NCBI RefSeq assembly: GCF_029784165.1
Contig: NC_073695.1
Coordinates: forward strand, 197,557,357 to 197,621,356
Reading direction: 5' to 3'
From: Wyeomyia smithii
Lineage: Eukaryota; Arthropoda; Insecta; Diptera; Culicidae
DNA: 64,000 bases
Below the pieces are notes generated by a model that saw only the letters and a program-made list of their open reading frames with translations, was not told the origin of the DNA and searched no databases. The position numbers and the translations under genes are program-made. Below are positions 1 to 11,643 of this stretch, piece after piece. The stretch's first letter is position 1; every line of letters begins with the position of its first letter.

Positions 1-282
1 ATAAGGGGTTGTTTCTATTCATGTCGTCTGTGCTAGGGATGCTCGCATGTGATTGGTTCGCATAAATTTGTCCTTGAAACTTTTCATCGATATTTACTGA
101 TTTGCAACGAAAAAATAATGATTAGTGTATTTTAAAATTGTCCAACATTTCATCTATGCAACAACATATTGATTATTGTTATCCATCATGTGGTTATGCT
201 GTTATTATTGTTTGAAATCTTACGCAACATTTGCCAGTTTCATTACCAATTTTACAGAATGCGTAAAATACTATATCACGCG
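1..282. other. AT-rich DNA, no feature recognised
   Basis: I see no open frame, repeat or RNA gene here. It forms the flank of the SINE that follows. Confidence 0.4.
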
Positions 283-512
283 CTAGCATTGGGAGCCAAT
301 GCGGTCTCGATCAACTAGATTTAGTTGAGAGAATTCGTTATCGATATTGTTTTTGGCACATTTTGCATGTAAGTACAACGATACACCGTGCTCAAGTGCT
401 GAGTCGAGAAAATTTCCAGCTCGAAAAGATCCTCGACCTGATCGGGAATCGAACCCGACACCATAACTGTGTGGGAGAGCTAACTGACCGACATCGCTAA
501 CCACAGACCGCT
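283..512 (-). mobile_element. tRNA-derived SINE (Feilai-like)
   Basis: Read on the minus strand the element opens with a Pol III A-box-like stretch (plus-strand 488-503, minus reading TGGTTAGCGATGTCGG). A clear B box follows (443-455, minus reading GGGTTCGATTCCC). About 150 nt of non-tRNA body continues down to about 283. The arrangement and length of about 230 bp match Feilai-type SINEs of Aedes. The region is open in one frame for 73 codons, but that is incidental. It is not a tRNA gene because no acceptor stem or complete cloverleaf can be drawn. The family name rests on general resemblance and was not checked by alignment. Confidence 0.75.
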
Positions 513-883
513 AAATGCATACCAGTATAGAAAACAAAGACGTAGTTCCACTTCAAAAACGATTGTCAAAAACACACATTATTTTTTCTTCCTAAAAACC
601 CAGAAGGTCTACAGTTTTCTCTATAACAATTCATGTATTGACTCAGGCTCTCATTTGATAAGCCAGCTTATCAAAACTTAAACATTTTGTAGAATAATGT
701 AGTCAAAACAAACTATTTTTTGTCGAGATATAGTCATTACCATTCTTGGTGCTCTCTAGAGTCACCATGAGCAGGAAAGGGTTAATTCACAATAGAACTT
801 TCATGTGTCTTTTTAATAGTAAACAAGCGAATAGTTAGATTAAAGTTCAATCAATCGTGAGTTTCCGATCAGCCAAATATACC
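513..883. other. AT-rich spacer
   Basis: No supported gene or repeat was found in this stretch. Confidence 0.4.
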
Positions 884-985
884 AGGATTATAACATATCT
901 TGATATTTTATTAGGTACGAACTGTGTTTGAATCAACTTGTGCTCTACAAATATCAGAATGATTCTTACAAATCGGAATATATAT

Positions 986-1224
986 CTAGAGAAACATTTC
1001 AAAAGGTCCTATCTGCTTTGACCGATTTTTTGATAGATCAATTTCATTCAATCACCACAACTTATCAAACACCTTTTATGACACGTTACTTGGACAAGTT
1101 GATAGCGGAGGGATAAACATAAACCACGCTAGGGAGAGCTACTAAAGTTAAACCGTTACCAAAATAAAAAGACGTTTCGGAAAAACGATGAAAGCAGATA
1201 GGACCTTTTGAAATGTTTATCTAG
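986..1224. mobile_element. MITE, family A copy 1 (239 bp)
   Basis: The two ends are imperfect inverted repeats of about 35 bp. The left end starts CTAGAGAAACATTTCAAAAG and the right end is its complement, ending ATGTTTATCTAG. A second copy with the same ends and similar interior lies at 23932-24172, which confirms a mobile or amplified unit. A 62-codon open frame across the element (928-1116) has no recognisable similarity and is probably fortuitous. Confidence 0.75.
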
Positions 1225-2905
1225 ATATAGTTTGCTTGTCTTTCAGTCACGCGCACGACAAACGAAAGGTACTCAAATTGTCTTTTTCCCAAGCAAACTG
1301 TGAACCTGAGGTACACCAAAGTTGTTATTTTTTATATGTAGCAACGCAAACACTCCTGTTCTAACTACAAGTTAGCTTTGCCTTTAGTCCTCCACTCACC
1401 TCCTCTCGCCTGGTATGAAGCCAGTCGTGAGAAAACCAAAGGTAACTGCATCCTAACTAATATTCGGCACACGTGGTAAATTAGCACATGGCTAAAGGTT
1501 TTAATGCAAGTGCATCAGTAAAATTGCCTAAAACGTAATAAAGGGCGGAAGAAAATTTGAAATTGATTAATGCAATTTGATGTAAGAACGATTATGAACG
1601 TTGCTTTATAGTAACATGTCCAATAAGATCCGTAATGTCATGGCATTACCATCAAAATTAGGTTGTCAAGTGATGGAATAGAGCAGCACCCAAGCAACAT
1701 GATGAGGATTATAAATCTTTTCGCTCGAGAAAATAGGCAGTTTGGATTTTTTTTTTAAATGTGTATCAATTTTTATATGCATTGAAATTGTGATTATCTC
1801 ATAGTACAATTATTGAATAACAAAAAGTTATTCGTTTATTAAAAATATTAATTACGACTGAAGACGTTAATAACGAACAACTATAAAAAAGTTTAAGAAA
1901 CCGGCTGTACCTTGGTAAAGCCATTTTAAGCACAACACCATATCGAGTTTCAAGTTTAGCTTATGGCGCCGTGACGAGCCGCACTTGAAATCTATCCAAC
2001 TTGCTCCCTATTGCTCAAAACTCTAGGAAAATTTACAAAAATGTTCTCGAAGGTTGTACTTCAAGATAGAGAAATATAAATTTTTTTCGATATTTTGAAA
2101 AATAAAAATAAAAAAGACATAAACCTACATAAGACATGCTGCACATATTGTACCCCGAATTTATCCTTTAACTATAACTACAACGTTCAAGAAGATCGGG
2201 AAAAGCGATAATTATTTTGCTGATACGAGAAAATTTTAGCTGTTTTAAAAAAAATCTACAGTATAAGCTTAAACCCATTCCTTACGCATGACATTCAAAC
2301 TTTGATTCAAGTTCAACAACTATACTTGACAATTTTTACAATGAAACTATTTAGTATTTAGTAAGAACAGATCGATCCTTAATATGAAGTACAGTTTGTG
2401 TCAATTGTGTATGTGATGAGTAATAAGAGTTTGAAGTTCATTTTTTAAGCTAAAAACTGATTTCTCTCCGCCGGGATCAGGTTATGCTATTGGTCATTAT
2501 TTTTAAACATTATGTAAAATCTGATCAACTGTTTCGATTTAGGATATTTTGGAATATCGACATAAAATCTTCAAAGTTTTAAAAATTAAACATAGGTTTA
2601 CCTACTATCCTGCAAAAGCACTACAGTAAGCCACCATTTTTTAATTTTTTATCAAATAATATTAGTTTGTTTATTTAGAAAAAGACGAAAACAAAGAAGT
2701 AGACAAAGGGGGTTGTGATGGAATGAGGATTGTTATGTTGTTACGCAACATTAGAAAAGGTTTCTGTGATGGAACGCAGATGACAGATGTTTCATGCGCG
2801 TCATTTATTATGTGTGAAGTTATATCGGAGTATCAGAGAATGGTTTGAACTACCCATCAATGATTAAAAGGGGACTGTACTCAGTTATTCCAAACTATTG
2901 TATGT
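1225..2905. other. AT-rich DNA without recognisable genes
   Basis: This stretch contains A/T runs and short stop-rich frames. Nothing in it could be assigned to a gene or a repeat family. Confidence 0.4.
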
Positions 2906-3244
2906 GTGAATAATTTCTTGAGCAATCCAGAATTTTTTCATGAGCAATGGTTTTTGTATTTTTTTTCAATCACATTCATTTTGATTTATTTTGTAAGTTT
3001 AGTTAAATATAACATCAAACAATTGAGAAAATCAACTATTATTCAAGTTATGACATTAAAAAAAAAAATTAATCGTTTGAAAACAATTTTTCGAAAATAA
3101 TCAAATAATGGAGAAAAAGTCCTTAGATATTGGAAAAAACACTGTGCAGTGGATCCGTATGAGAAGCGAGATGTAAATTTGTTTTCAAGTAAGCAATCAA
3201 TCCAAGCGTTTAATGATCTACTGAACGGAGGATTTATCACAGTT
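2906..3244 (+). pseudogene. Unidentified reading frame with one internal stop
   Basis: One reading frame runs from 2906 to the stop at about 3244, interrupted only by a TAA at 3098-3100. The first part (64 codons) has a hydrophobic segment around residues 16-33 and a Lys-rich tail. The second part (about 47 codons) is hydrophilic and protein-like, containing YWKKHCAVDPYEKR and ending GGFITV. I do not recognise the family. It lies inside the interval bounded by inverted 26-mers, so it may be a remnant of that element's own protein. Chance openness is possible because the DNA is AT-rich. Confidence 0.2.
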
Positions 3245-3602
3245 TAGAAAATTATGTTAGGTTTTAAACCAGTGTTGGCCATCTGCATCGATTGTTGATA
3301 GTGTCATAGTTACATCTTGAGCGTCAACTCGATATTTCAAAAAATAATTTATCATTTCAGAAGAAATAAAAAACTTTTAATAGTCCAAAATGCATTTAAA
3401 AGTGGCTAGCCACTACGGGCCAACTAGTTTTCTTATAAATATGCTACAACATTATTGCAATTTTGTCTTCAATCGTGTTATTTAAAATAATTTTCAACTA
3501 TTGCATCAATATATATTTTTATTTCCAAACAGACTTTCATAAAATGCATAAATATTTTTGTGGGCCGTACCAAAATATCAAGATATGTTATAATCCTGAT
3601 GG

Positions 3603-3823
3603 GTCATTCCATATCAAGTGATCAGGCAAATGTAACGACCCTCTCCGATTCGCTTTAATATGAATAAAATGACTTGTTTTAGGGCCCCGCATTTGGGAGG
3701 GGTTTTCCGATTGACCCCAAACTCTGGATTTTTCAGTTTCGAACTAAAACAAGTCATTTTATTCATTTTGAAGCGAATCGGAGAGGGTCGTTGCATTTGC
3801 CTGATCACTTGACATGGAATGAC
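3603..3823. mobile_element. Foldback MITE (221 bp, about 80-bp inverted repeats)
   Basis: The left arm (GTCATTCCATATCAAGTGAT onward, 3603 to about 3682) is repeated as an inverted arm at about 3742-3823 with few mismatches. This leaves a loop of roughly 60 bp, so a transcript would fold into one long hairpin. It starts a few bases outside the inverted 26-mer at 3572-3597. No clear target-site duplication was seen. Confidence 0.75.
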
Positions 3824-4086
3824 TGTGATATATTTTGTGGATCGATAACTCAGGAAGTTTTCTTTTCGAAAACGTGTCAACGTGGTAATCCACACAGCTG
3901 GCAATGCAGTTACTAAATATATATCAGCGTGTAGAAAAAATACAGGTAGATTACATTATACTGATTTAAAATCTAAAATATTTATTATTTGATTGGAAAA
4001 AACTGCGCAATGTTCGAATTTTTTTATCGGAAAGGATATCGACGGCAATCGCTTAAAGCAGCTTGGTATCTTCGATGTATGATGTA
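3824..4086. other. AT-rich spacer
   Basis: No feature was identified. Confidence 0.35.
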
Positions 4087-4846
4087 GGGTAGGGAACGGC
4101 TTAGGCAGTAGCGCCTATTTTAATCAGTCGAAGAAAACAGGCCTCAAACTCCTGCATTTTCATCAATATCGACAATTTCTATGATGGAAACGAAAACTTT
4201 GATTGTCTAGCTGTCTTACGAATATAGGAAATACCGTTAATCACAAAGAATTCTGTCAACAATTGCAATTGAAACAAATCGACCTATATTGCAGCCATTT
4301 AGGAGCCACTTCGGGTGCTGAAAAAAAAAACGCCTGCAAAACAGATGGAGACTGCTTAAAATAGGTTCGGGGTGATTGGAATACTGCCGTGAGATGACAA
4401 AGTGACGTAAGTGCCACTTTCTCGAATATGAGTTTTTCATGCCAATGTATTTATTATTCGAAGACCTATCTTCTGGTATCTTCCTTTTTGTTGTTACTTA
4501 TTCGTACGTTGCATAAAATCAAAAAAACTAGGTGACGTTGGCATACATTTCCATACAAAAGTGACGAAGAATTCTTTCGTTTTTGGGCCGTACTGAAAAA
4601 CTGATCACTTGGATCTACGTCACAATGTCATCTCACGGCAGAATAGTGTCCCTCGATTGGTAACTTTGATTGATGATTGTTAAAGTTTGCTAACTAAGTT
4701 TTACAATCTGAAAACAAGTTCTGACAGGGAAAACGATAGAGAACAGATTGATATACTACTGTTTGAGTTTCACCCAACACAATTCGAGTATTTCGTCTGA
4801 ATACACAGGCGGTTCCTAAAGCTGCTTAAAATATGTTCCCTACCCT
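4087..4846. mobile_element. Possible MITE host of a nested element
   Basis: TAGGGTAGGGAAC at 4087-4099 is matched by its reverse complement GTTCCCTACCCTA around 4832-4845. Weaker similarity (TAAGCAGC, AGGCGG-type words) continues inward on both sides. This is consistent with the ends of a small transposon of about 760 bp into which the element at 4384-4641 was inserted. The terminal match is short, so the call is tentative. Confidence 0.3.
4384..4641. mobile_element. MITE, about 258 bp, CTGCCGTGAG termini
   Basis: The left end CTGCCGTGAGATGAC and the right end GTCATCTCACGGCAG form inverted repeats that extend imperfectly to about 32 bp (…GTGACGTA… on both sides). A direct AATA flanks both ends (4380-4383 and 4642-4645) and may be the target duplication. 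The interior is non-coding. Confidence 0.65.
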
Positions 4847-5854
4847 ATTTGGTTTCATGCTCTTTTACTTCTGTCATCAAGTTTTCAAACATCCAAGTGT
4901 ATGATAGCAAAATTTGATTTAACTCTGTGCTTATGATTGTTCTGGTTTTTTTAACATATTCTGGTATATCAAAAATATGGCAGACTTTGTTATTTCAATA
5001 AAGCTCTGATATATTTCTGTTAGACGTTTGTTATAATCGTTTAATTGGGTTTACTTCTGTAGCTAAAACAGATGTCCAGATGATGGCTGGCATATTGCCC
5101 CAACAGCCTAGTGAAAATATGGGTTCAAATTCAACCAGGTTGAGTGCAAACATATTATATTTCGGAACATTTTCCATACAGAATGCTCATTTCTCTTATG
5201 CCGACAATAAAAAGATAGAAAAAACGCTTTAAGTATGAGGCAAGAAATGCTAGCCAATCGGCATAGCATTCAAGCGAAACCATTGGTAAAAATATCAGTG
5301 GTGCAGTGAAAAACTAATAAGTCTGTTTAGTAGGCCATTTGGCTTCCATTCTTAACTTCGCACACGTTAAGACAGTTGGCATATTTCAGCTCACCCATAC
5401 AGAGGTGCACGGTTTAATAGCAAATTTCACTTACCACTATGTGTATTAAAGAGTTAATTTGAAATTATGAATATTCTATGATTCATTGCCGGATAAATTC
5501 GTCATACCTACAATCTGTGGTCTTTACTACTTTCAAGTTTAGTGCCAGATTTTATTATTAATTACTGATAAGCACTTTGCAATCGTAATGGTTAAACCTT
5601 TTTTGTTTCTGATAAAGTTCATTTATCTAGGTAGTAGGTTCAAAGGTGATAGGAAAGTAAATAGAGAATTGATTTTGGGCATTGACGAGCTCAGGATGAA
5701 AACATCAGGTATGTACCAGGGTTTTTCCACTACCAACAATCAATGTTTAAGATATTAATAATCCTTGTTGGTTTTCCGTCTTTTCTGTAAGCTGTTTCAT
5801 AATATTTCTCCTTTCTTGCTACAACATTCAAGTGCTTAAATCCAAAATTTGAAC
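4847..5854. other. Unassigned AT-rich DNA
   Basis: I see no supported gene. One short stretch near 5625-5700 reads like a non-LTR 'YLGSRF' segment, but it is too short to annotate. Confidence 0.35.
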
Positions 5855-5985
5855 GCAATATCATGATATCCGATTTTTATGACTTTTCAAAGCTTGGCAT
5901 ACTGACGTTTTTTGACATAATTTTTTAAAAAAGTGCATTACTTTGAAACGCTCTGCAGCTTCAATGAAACCAAGTATTTTTTGGC
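5855..5985. repeat. Dispersed repeat shared with 48038-48155 (inverted)
   Basis: About 120 bp here, including GGCATACTGACGTTTTTTGA, recurs in reverse complement at 48038-48155. The second copy lies in the interior of the element at 47206-48961. The unit is non-coding. Confidence 0.6.
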
Positions 5986-5999
5986 ATCAAAGGAAAAGC

Positions 6000-6449
6000 T
6001 GTTTGAAATACTGTGCAAAAAAATCTCTTTCATTAGATATTGTAAAAGTTGATCATAGTAGCCCTGACACTAAAAAAATAATATAAAAAGTGTATTTTTG
6101 TAGAAAAGCAGCTTAAAAGTTTTGTTGCCGCAGTTTGCCACGGTTGCTCAAATTTGAGAGGAAGAGGTAGTACCGCAGGACTGGATAGAGGGTATTGTGT
6201 GCCTCTTCTACGCGCTGCAGAACACGCACTAGAAGGTACCCTGCCAGATTCTATGCCGTCGACTATCACCGTTTGCGAGGGAGTTCGTGGGGCAATAACG
6301 TTTGCGTTAAAAAGAATGGAGAAAAATTGACGATTTTTCATGGGTTTACCTTTACACGCACTGACGAAACTACGCATGCAGCATCAATCATATTATCCCA
6401 CAAGTCAGCAGGAAAAATGGAAAGCTCTATCAGTTGAACTCCAACCGTG
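6000..6449. other. Unassigned sequence upstream of the transposase relic
   Basis: A moderately GC-rich stretch at 6180-6310 is open on both strands but matches nothing I recognise. It may be the 5' part of the ITmD37E element. Confidence 0.3.
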
Positions 6450-7470
6450 ATGGCGAAAACAGTGAAACTACTTCGTTCAGAAGTGTGCGCGTTCAAAGAA
6501 AGGTACCCGGTCGCGTCGAAAAAGGACATCGTGCGGCAGTTCTTGGACACCGGATACGCCCGTTCCGGCATCTACAACATCTTGGATCACTATTGGACAG
6601 CAATCAGAGCATTGAAAGTAAACCCGCTTTCGGACGGCCGACGACCCTGAGCGACAAGAAGCTCCAAAGGATGCTGGAGAGGAAGACCGAGGGAAAAGTG
6701 GCTATATCGCTGCGTGTGCTTGTCCACGAAGTCTGTGCAACCGGCCAAACAGTGAAAAAGTACCTGGCGAACATGGACATTCATGTCAGGAAGCAGCAGT
6801 CCCGTCCACTAGTGTTGGAGCTGCAATCAATGACGCAGCGTCAGCGCATGAATATGGTCAATTCGATTTTACCGGCAAATGGACGACGAGACCTTTCTCA
6901 CCCGGGATGGCAACGACTAGCAGGGCACTTTGTATTTCACCTCCTCCACGAAGAAAGTGAGCACCGAGGTGAAGTTTCTTTAACACATCAAGTTCCCCAA
7001 GAATGTGCTGCTGTGGCTGACAATCAGCGAGAAGGGGATGTCAAAGCCGCTCTTCTCTCGCTCCGGGCTGGCCGTGAACGGGAAAATTTATAGTACGAAG
7101 TGCCTGCAAGAAGTTGCGTCGTTCATCAAGACATACCATAAGGGCGAAGACACGGTGTTCTGGTCAGATTTGGCGTCGGCCCACTACTCGGAGCGATCGT
7201 TGAAGGAGATGGAGCGGCTGAATATCGATGTGGTACCGAAGTCGGTGAATCCGCCCAACGTCCCCAACTGCGTCCCATCTAGAATTTCTGAAAACTTGAA
7301 GCGCAAGATCTATTCCAATAATTTTGTCGCGGAAACGGAGGAGGAATTAATTGAAAAAAAAACGAAGAAAGAGCTTAAAAACATGCCTGCACGCATGTTT
7401 TTGTCAGTCATGACTAATGTTCCGGTTAACTGCTGGAAGACCGCTCGCAAGGGCGTAGAATTTTTTGCAA
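6450..7470 (+). pseudogene. Tc1/mariner-superfamily transposase relic, DD37E (ITmD37E) type
   Basis: This is a broken DNA transposase. The N-terminal DNA-binding part (FKERYPVASKKDIVRQFLDT) begins at the ATG at 6450 and stays in frame to about 6640. The middle continues in a second frame to about 6865, then the original frame returns. The first catalytic Asp is in MDDETFL (about 6879). An in-frame TAG follows at 6918-6920. The second Asp is in WSDLASAHY (about 7162). The third-acid region is damaged: the expected RPIE after NPPNVPNC is altered by a small insertion or change. Counting to the expected Glu gives 37 intervening residues, which is the spacing of the mosquito ITmD37E group. Two frameshifts and one stop show it is dead. 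Terminal repeats were not located. Confidence 0.8.
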
Positions 7471-7984
7471 ATAAGCTCATAAAATTACCATTAATGGGAA
7501 ATTTATCCAACTCAATTATCTTTCTTTGTTTTTTTAATCATCATCTGGAAAAATTCAATTATTTACCGCAAACGTTAGAAACATCGGTGGAGTATGTGAG
7601 AATAGCGTATGATGGCGAAGGATGTCTCGCGATCTGGCGAAATTCTATGGCAAAAAAGTCGCTTAAGCTGGGAGGGTACAATGGACGGAACACTGAAGCG
7701 AAATTTTTGGGAATTATACTCTACCAGATACTAAACTTGTTAAAATCCAAAGATTGGCCTGTTCGTCGATTTGTGTAGCTAGGGGAAGTAATCCATGAAA
7801 AACCTCTGATGCGATAGGTACTTCACCTTTTTCAACTTCATCAGGTGGTTCGACTAGAAGCGGAAAAAAAGTGCTACTAGGCTGAATCGTTACCCAGAAG
7901 AATAATCCAACAAAAAAGCGACGAGGATTGGGTGGAAATGAAACCAAGCCATATAGTAAATTCCTAACAGAATATCAGAGACCG

Positions 7985-8940
7985 AACGAGAAAGTTAGAA
8001 AAAAGGTGAGCCAAGAATTCGAGACGGTTCACACTGCTTCTACACAGGTTCTAAAATGAATGATTCGGCGAGTGCGGGATTCACAAGTTCAGGAGTTGAA
8101 GAATATCATTCATTGGACACTGGCCAACCATACTCCAGGCGGAAGTATACGTGATGAAAGAATGCACAACTACGTGTTTTAAGAGAAATTACCGATACGC
8201 AAATATTTACATTTTCTGCGATATTTAATTAGTGTTAGAATGCCTCTTATCGCTCCCACAGCCGGCTAAGAAAAACCAGGTTTATTTATACTGGGTCCCT
8301 GGTTACTATCAAATCGAAGAAAATGAGAAGGCTGACTCACTCACTCACAGCTAGACAATTTTCATCCAGTAACTTTGGTAGTCCAAAACCTTTTTGAGGA
8401 GTCTCACCGAGCGCTTTGAAAACTGAACTCGGTGAACGGAAAAAAGCGACGACAATTACGACAATCGAGAATAGTCATAGAGCCAAATCGCGAGAAGAGC
8501 TCTGCGCTACTTAGGGTCAATAAAGAAGACCTATGGACTTTTACAGGTCTACTCACAGGGTACTGTCCGAATAAGTATCATCTCAAGAAATCAGGTAAAC
8601 TTTGAACCTTTGAAGAATTTGACATGGTGTGAAAATGCTGGACAAAATTCCCGTAAAAATAGTGTTCGTATCATATCCTTACGTTACAAGACGGCGGTGG
8701 CGCGATTTAGGTGGTTGAACCAACTGGAGCAGATCTTGGAAATGAGGAACGCTCAAAAAACTATAGACAGGCAGCCTTGAACTGGGGGCGTCAGTGTAAC
8801 ATTGCAACATCCTTAGAGATATTTCACCGGAAAGGAAATAAGTTTTTTGCATGTTCGGAAGCAGACACCTCGAGACACTTTCCAGACGTAATTTGGAGTC
8901 TTTTTGGAGGCCAAAGCTCCATTCAAATTATTATCTCCTA
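7985..8940 (+). pseudogene. Non-LTR retrotransposon remnant: RNase H and C-terminal region (I-like)
   Basis: Fragments of a LINE C-terminus are visible in several frames. An RNase H start reads YTGSKMNDSASAGF (from 8041; the family has YTDGSK). The late RNase H motif WVPGYYQIEENEKADSL lies at about 8284-8340. Then comes LLTGYCPNKYHLKKSG (about 8547-8600), the usual linker of I/R1-like elements. A degraded zinc-knuckle region (CSEADTSRHF) lies near 8850. Stops and frameshifts separate all pieces. Endonuclease and RT domains were not found upstream, so this is a truncated copy. The clade assignment is approximate. Confidence 0.65.
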
Positions 8941-11243
8941 GTGACTCGCACTCGGCTGTCCAACGATTTCAAATCGAGATGGGCGTGGGAAATATGTCTG
9001 AACATTCAGCGATTATCAGCGTGAGAAGTTGCTGCAGAATACATTCGGAAAGCTGGTGCACGGATCGATGAAACAGTGAAAGCACCTACACGACGCTTAA
9101 AGCGACGACGGGAAACACCATAAAGCCGCTGCACAAGAGTCCTGAGCTTGCCAGATCTACGAAATTTTCTACGGCTTCGTTTCACTTCTACGGATGTACA
9201 AGATATGAAGTATTCCGTAGAAATCAGGGGAAATCCGGAGTATCTATGGAATTACACGAAATAGTTCTGGCATCGAAGTCGGAGCGACCGGCTGTATCGA
9301 GCAATTCACCAGATTAGACTTTTGACGGGACTTCGCCACTTTTTATGTTCAGAATAAGCGTCTTGCTTAGCTGAAGTATTATGATTCATTCTAGCGCGTT
9401 CTAGTTTACCCTCATAGTGAGTAATTTATCATAGATTCTGCGCTATTATGGTTGTGACTAGTATGAATATTTCAATAGAACAGCTTCAACATTCAATGAC
9501 CACGCGATGCATTAGTCAGATATTCAAATATGTCTCATAATGGCCTTTTGTTTACTTTTGCGACTATTGCAAATGCGATTTACCTAGCCTATTAATTCAA
9601 GCCGAATTAACTGATGAAGGCTTTAATATTCAATTTGCGAAAACAGTGAAATCGCCATGCTATAATAGACTTGAGTTATCAGGATCAATTCAAAGCTTCC
9701 TACTGTCATGTCTAAACTAAACAGGAAACACCATGTAAATGGCAAAACAACAGAATGCATCCCCCATTCCGTGTAGAACGGCTCTGTACAAACCGGGAAT
9801 GATTTATAAACTTTCGCCTCATATCGATTGGTGGTAAACGTTCGGTTCCATCTGCTGGGGGCTGTGCTGTGATTGATTGACTCCAGCCAGCTCCGTTTGA
9901 TGGCTGTCATCGCGTGGGCGTTTTGGTGAGTATCTCCTCATTTCACGCTGCAACGAACAACAAACCTCGTGTTGACGCTGATGACATAATTTGTGCGCCG
10001 TCAGAGTGAAAAGTGAATGTACGGACAGTAAATCATGGGGTTTACTTTTTAATTCAGTGGTGGATGTTCATAAAAGTAGATGCTAATAGCGTGGACTCTC
10101 CCACTAGTATTTTTTTCTGATGCCACTAAACGAAACATGAAATGAAGCTTCTAAGGGTTGTCTTTAATAGCATAATTTTCGAGAATGCTATAATACTTCA
10201 CTTGTGTACAGAAGTGGAGACGCTGTCATCCCGTCTAATAATAAGCTTCGGCTAGCTAACCTAACAAACTTGACACCGCCAAGCAGCCAACTAAGCGACA
10301 GTGATGTGGTGTTGAGCGCTGACATTTACTCACATTTTAGCACATATGATGGCGCTCGCGAGGGCAACTCAACTCGTACTCGTGCCTCGAACCGAGGCGA
10401 ATGAAGTTTGGGGGCGTTTCAGCGCGACGACGGGCGCGCGTAATAATTTTACTCCGATGGTCGAGGTCGCATGGGTGCTTGCTGAGGTTCATAACTGCAT
10501 CTGGATCGAGCGATACATGAAAGGAACGGCGTCGTGGGCAGAGGAGAACCGAGCGAACGATGGTTTGACTTCATGTCATATTTAAATGTGCTGATCTTTG
10601 CGGTTTCGAAAATGACTTAATTTAGTCTGTTGCCTGCATGTTGACGGAAAGTTGCTTACGGATTTTGCGGTTCGCAAGATGCTGATCTCATACCGAGCTC
10701 GGGGTCTGTTGGGACTTCTCTGCAGCGAGGAAGAGTTCATATGTTAGCGATAATACGGATAGACTACACAAGCCGGTTCAGCGGAACAACGTCAATCATC
10801 GCGGCTGTCAACGTTGCATATGGTTAACTAGTTTTCTTAGCGAACTGCGAGGGTGATTTGTTAGACTGATAGAGCAAACAAGACAATTACTGGTTTTGAT
10901 GATTATTAGATTATATATTTTTGCGTGACAAAAATATCCGTTTGAGTTATGATTTTATAACACAGGCACGGTGCTCTGAAGAAGATTATGGACGAGCGTC
11001 AATATGGCATTGTTTTTCCTTTTTTTCATTTTTTTTCAAACAAATTCTTCGATTTATAATCCCCATCTGGCAAAGCATTAATTTTCGGTAAAGCTCACCC
11101 GAAATTTAAAACCTAATTAATCACCCGAAGCGTATTCTCTTCTCCGTATCAAGGAAAAGTTATCTTTTTGAGGAGGCTAGTAACGAAACAAGACCTTGAT
11201 TGGCGACAGCGCGCGAGACATCACCGGAAACAGAAAAACTTAC
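8941..11243. other. Low-repeat, partly GC-rich DNA beside the Pax exon
   Basis: The stretches 9620-10010 and 10200-10800 are GC-richer than the rest and free of recognisable transposon sequence. They could hold regulatory elements. The frames in them (for example 10346-10585) have no recognisable domain. Nothing resembling homeobox coding sequence was found on the minus strand. Confidence 0.35.
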
Positions 11244-11373
11244 CTCCCAAAATGCCATGGATGCTGTAATCTTTCCGCCCGTCGTCGTCCTTTCGGCCGT
11301 CGCCCGGGCCACCGCTGCCACCGCGCAGTAACCGGCTGATGGATGAAACACTCGGGGGATCCGAAACGCCTTC
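11244..11373 (-). CDS. gsb: Internal exon of a gooseberry-type Pax3/7 gene
   Basis: This is a 130-nt exon on the minus strand with perfect splice signals. The 3' splice site reads ...TGCTCAATTACAG before the exon and the 5' splice site is G|GTAAGT after it. The 43 codons read in phase 0 and leave one extra base. They begin EGVSDPPSVSSISRLLRG, which is the C-terminal end of a paired domain. A Gly/Asp-rich linker follows, then KDYSIHGILG, the Pax octapeptide that recruits Groucho-type co-repressors. DPP in place of the RSTAP of other Pax proteins, and an octapeptide close behind the domain, match Drosophila gooseberry and gooseberry-neuro, segment-polarity and neural transcription factors. Paired itself lacks the octapeptide. 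The preceding paired-box exon (to the right) and the homeobox exon (to the left) were not found. Whether it is gsb or gsb-n cannot be decided from one exon. Confidence 0.85.
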
Positions 11374-11640
11374 CTGTAATTGAGCAGTAAAAGGACACGG
11401 TCAGGCATCGTTGGTTGAGGTAATTTTATGTCTTCAATTAGGTATTTTTTCCCAGGTCAGACAGACTCAGCGAAGTGAACCATCGATCGACATGGTTTAT
11501 TACGGTGCGAGAAGTTGGTATGTTTTTGCCTTTCTCCTAGAAAGGTATAGCAATCACTGAAAAAACCGAAAGTATAAAAGTGCTCCAAAGGGCCGAATTG
11601 CATATATCACTCGACTCAGCTCGACGAGCTGAGCATTTTC

Positions 11641-11643
<3 letters not shown>

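Larger units (their letters stand above)
884..3597. mobile_element. Candidate 2.7-kb element bounded by inverted 26-mers
   Basis: A 26-nt sequence at 884-909 (starts AGGATTATAACATATC) recurs as an exact inverted copy at 3572-3597. Similarity continues inward for a few bases past a short gap (GGTACG on both sides). This is what terminal inverted repeats of a non-autonomous DNA transposon would look like. No matching target-site duplication is obvious outside the 26-mers. The pair could instead be two independent copies of a small repeat in opposite orientation. The interval contains a nested MITE (986-1224) and an AT-rich interior with one degraded reading frame (2906-3244). Confidence 0.35.

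Noticed and set aside
425..505. Possible tRNA gene on the minus strand
   Set aside because: A and B boxes are present but no acceptor stem or full cloverleaf forms. The sequence continues as a SINE body.
1..11243. Homeobox exon of the Pax gene
   Set aside because: I looked on the minus strand for WFSNRRAR-type coding sequence to the left of the Pax exon and found none.
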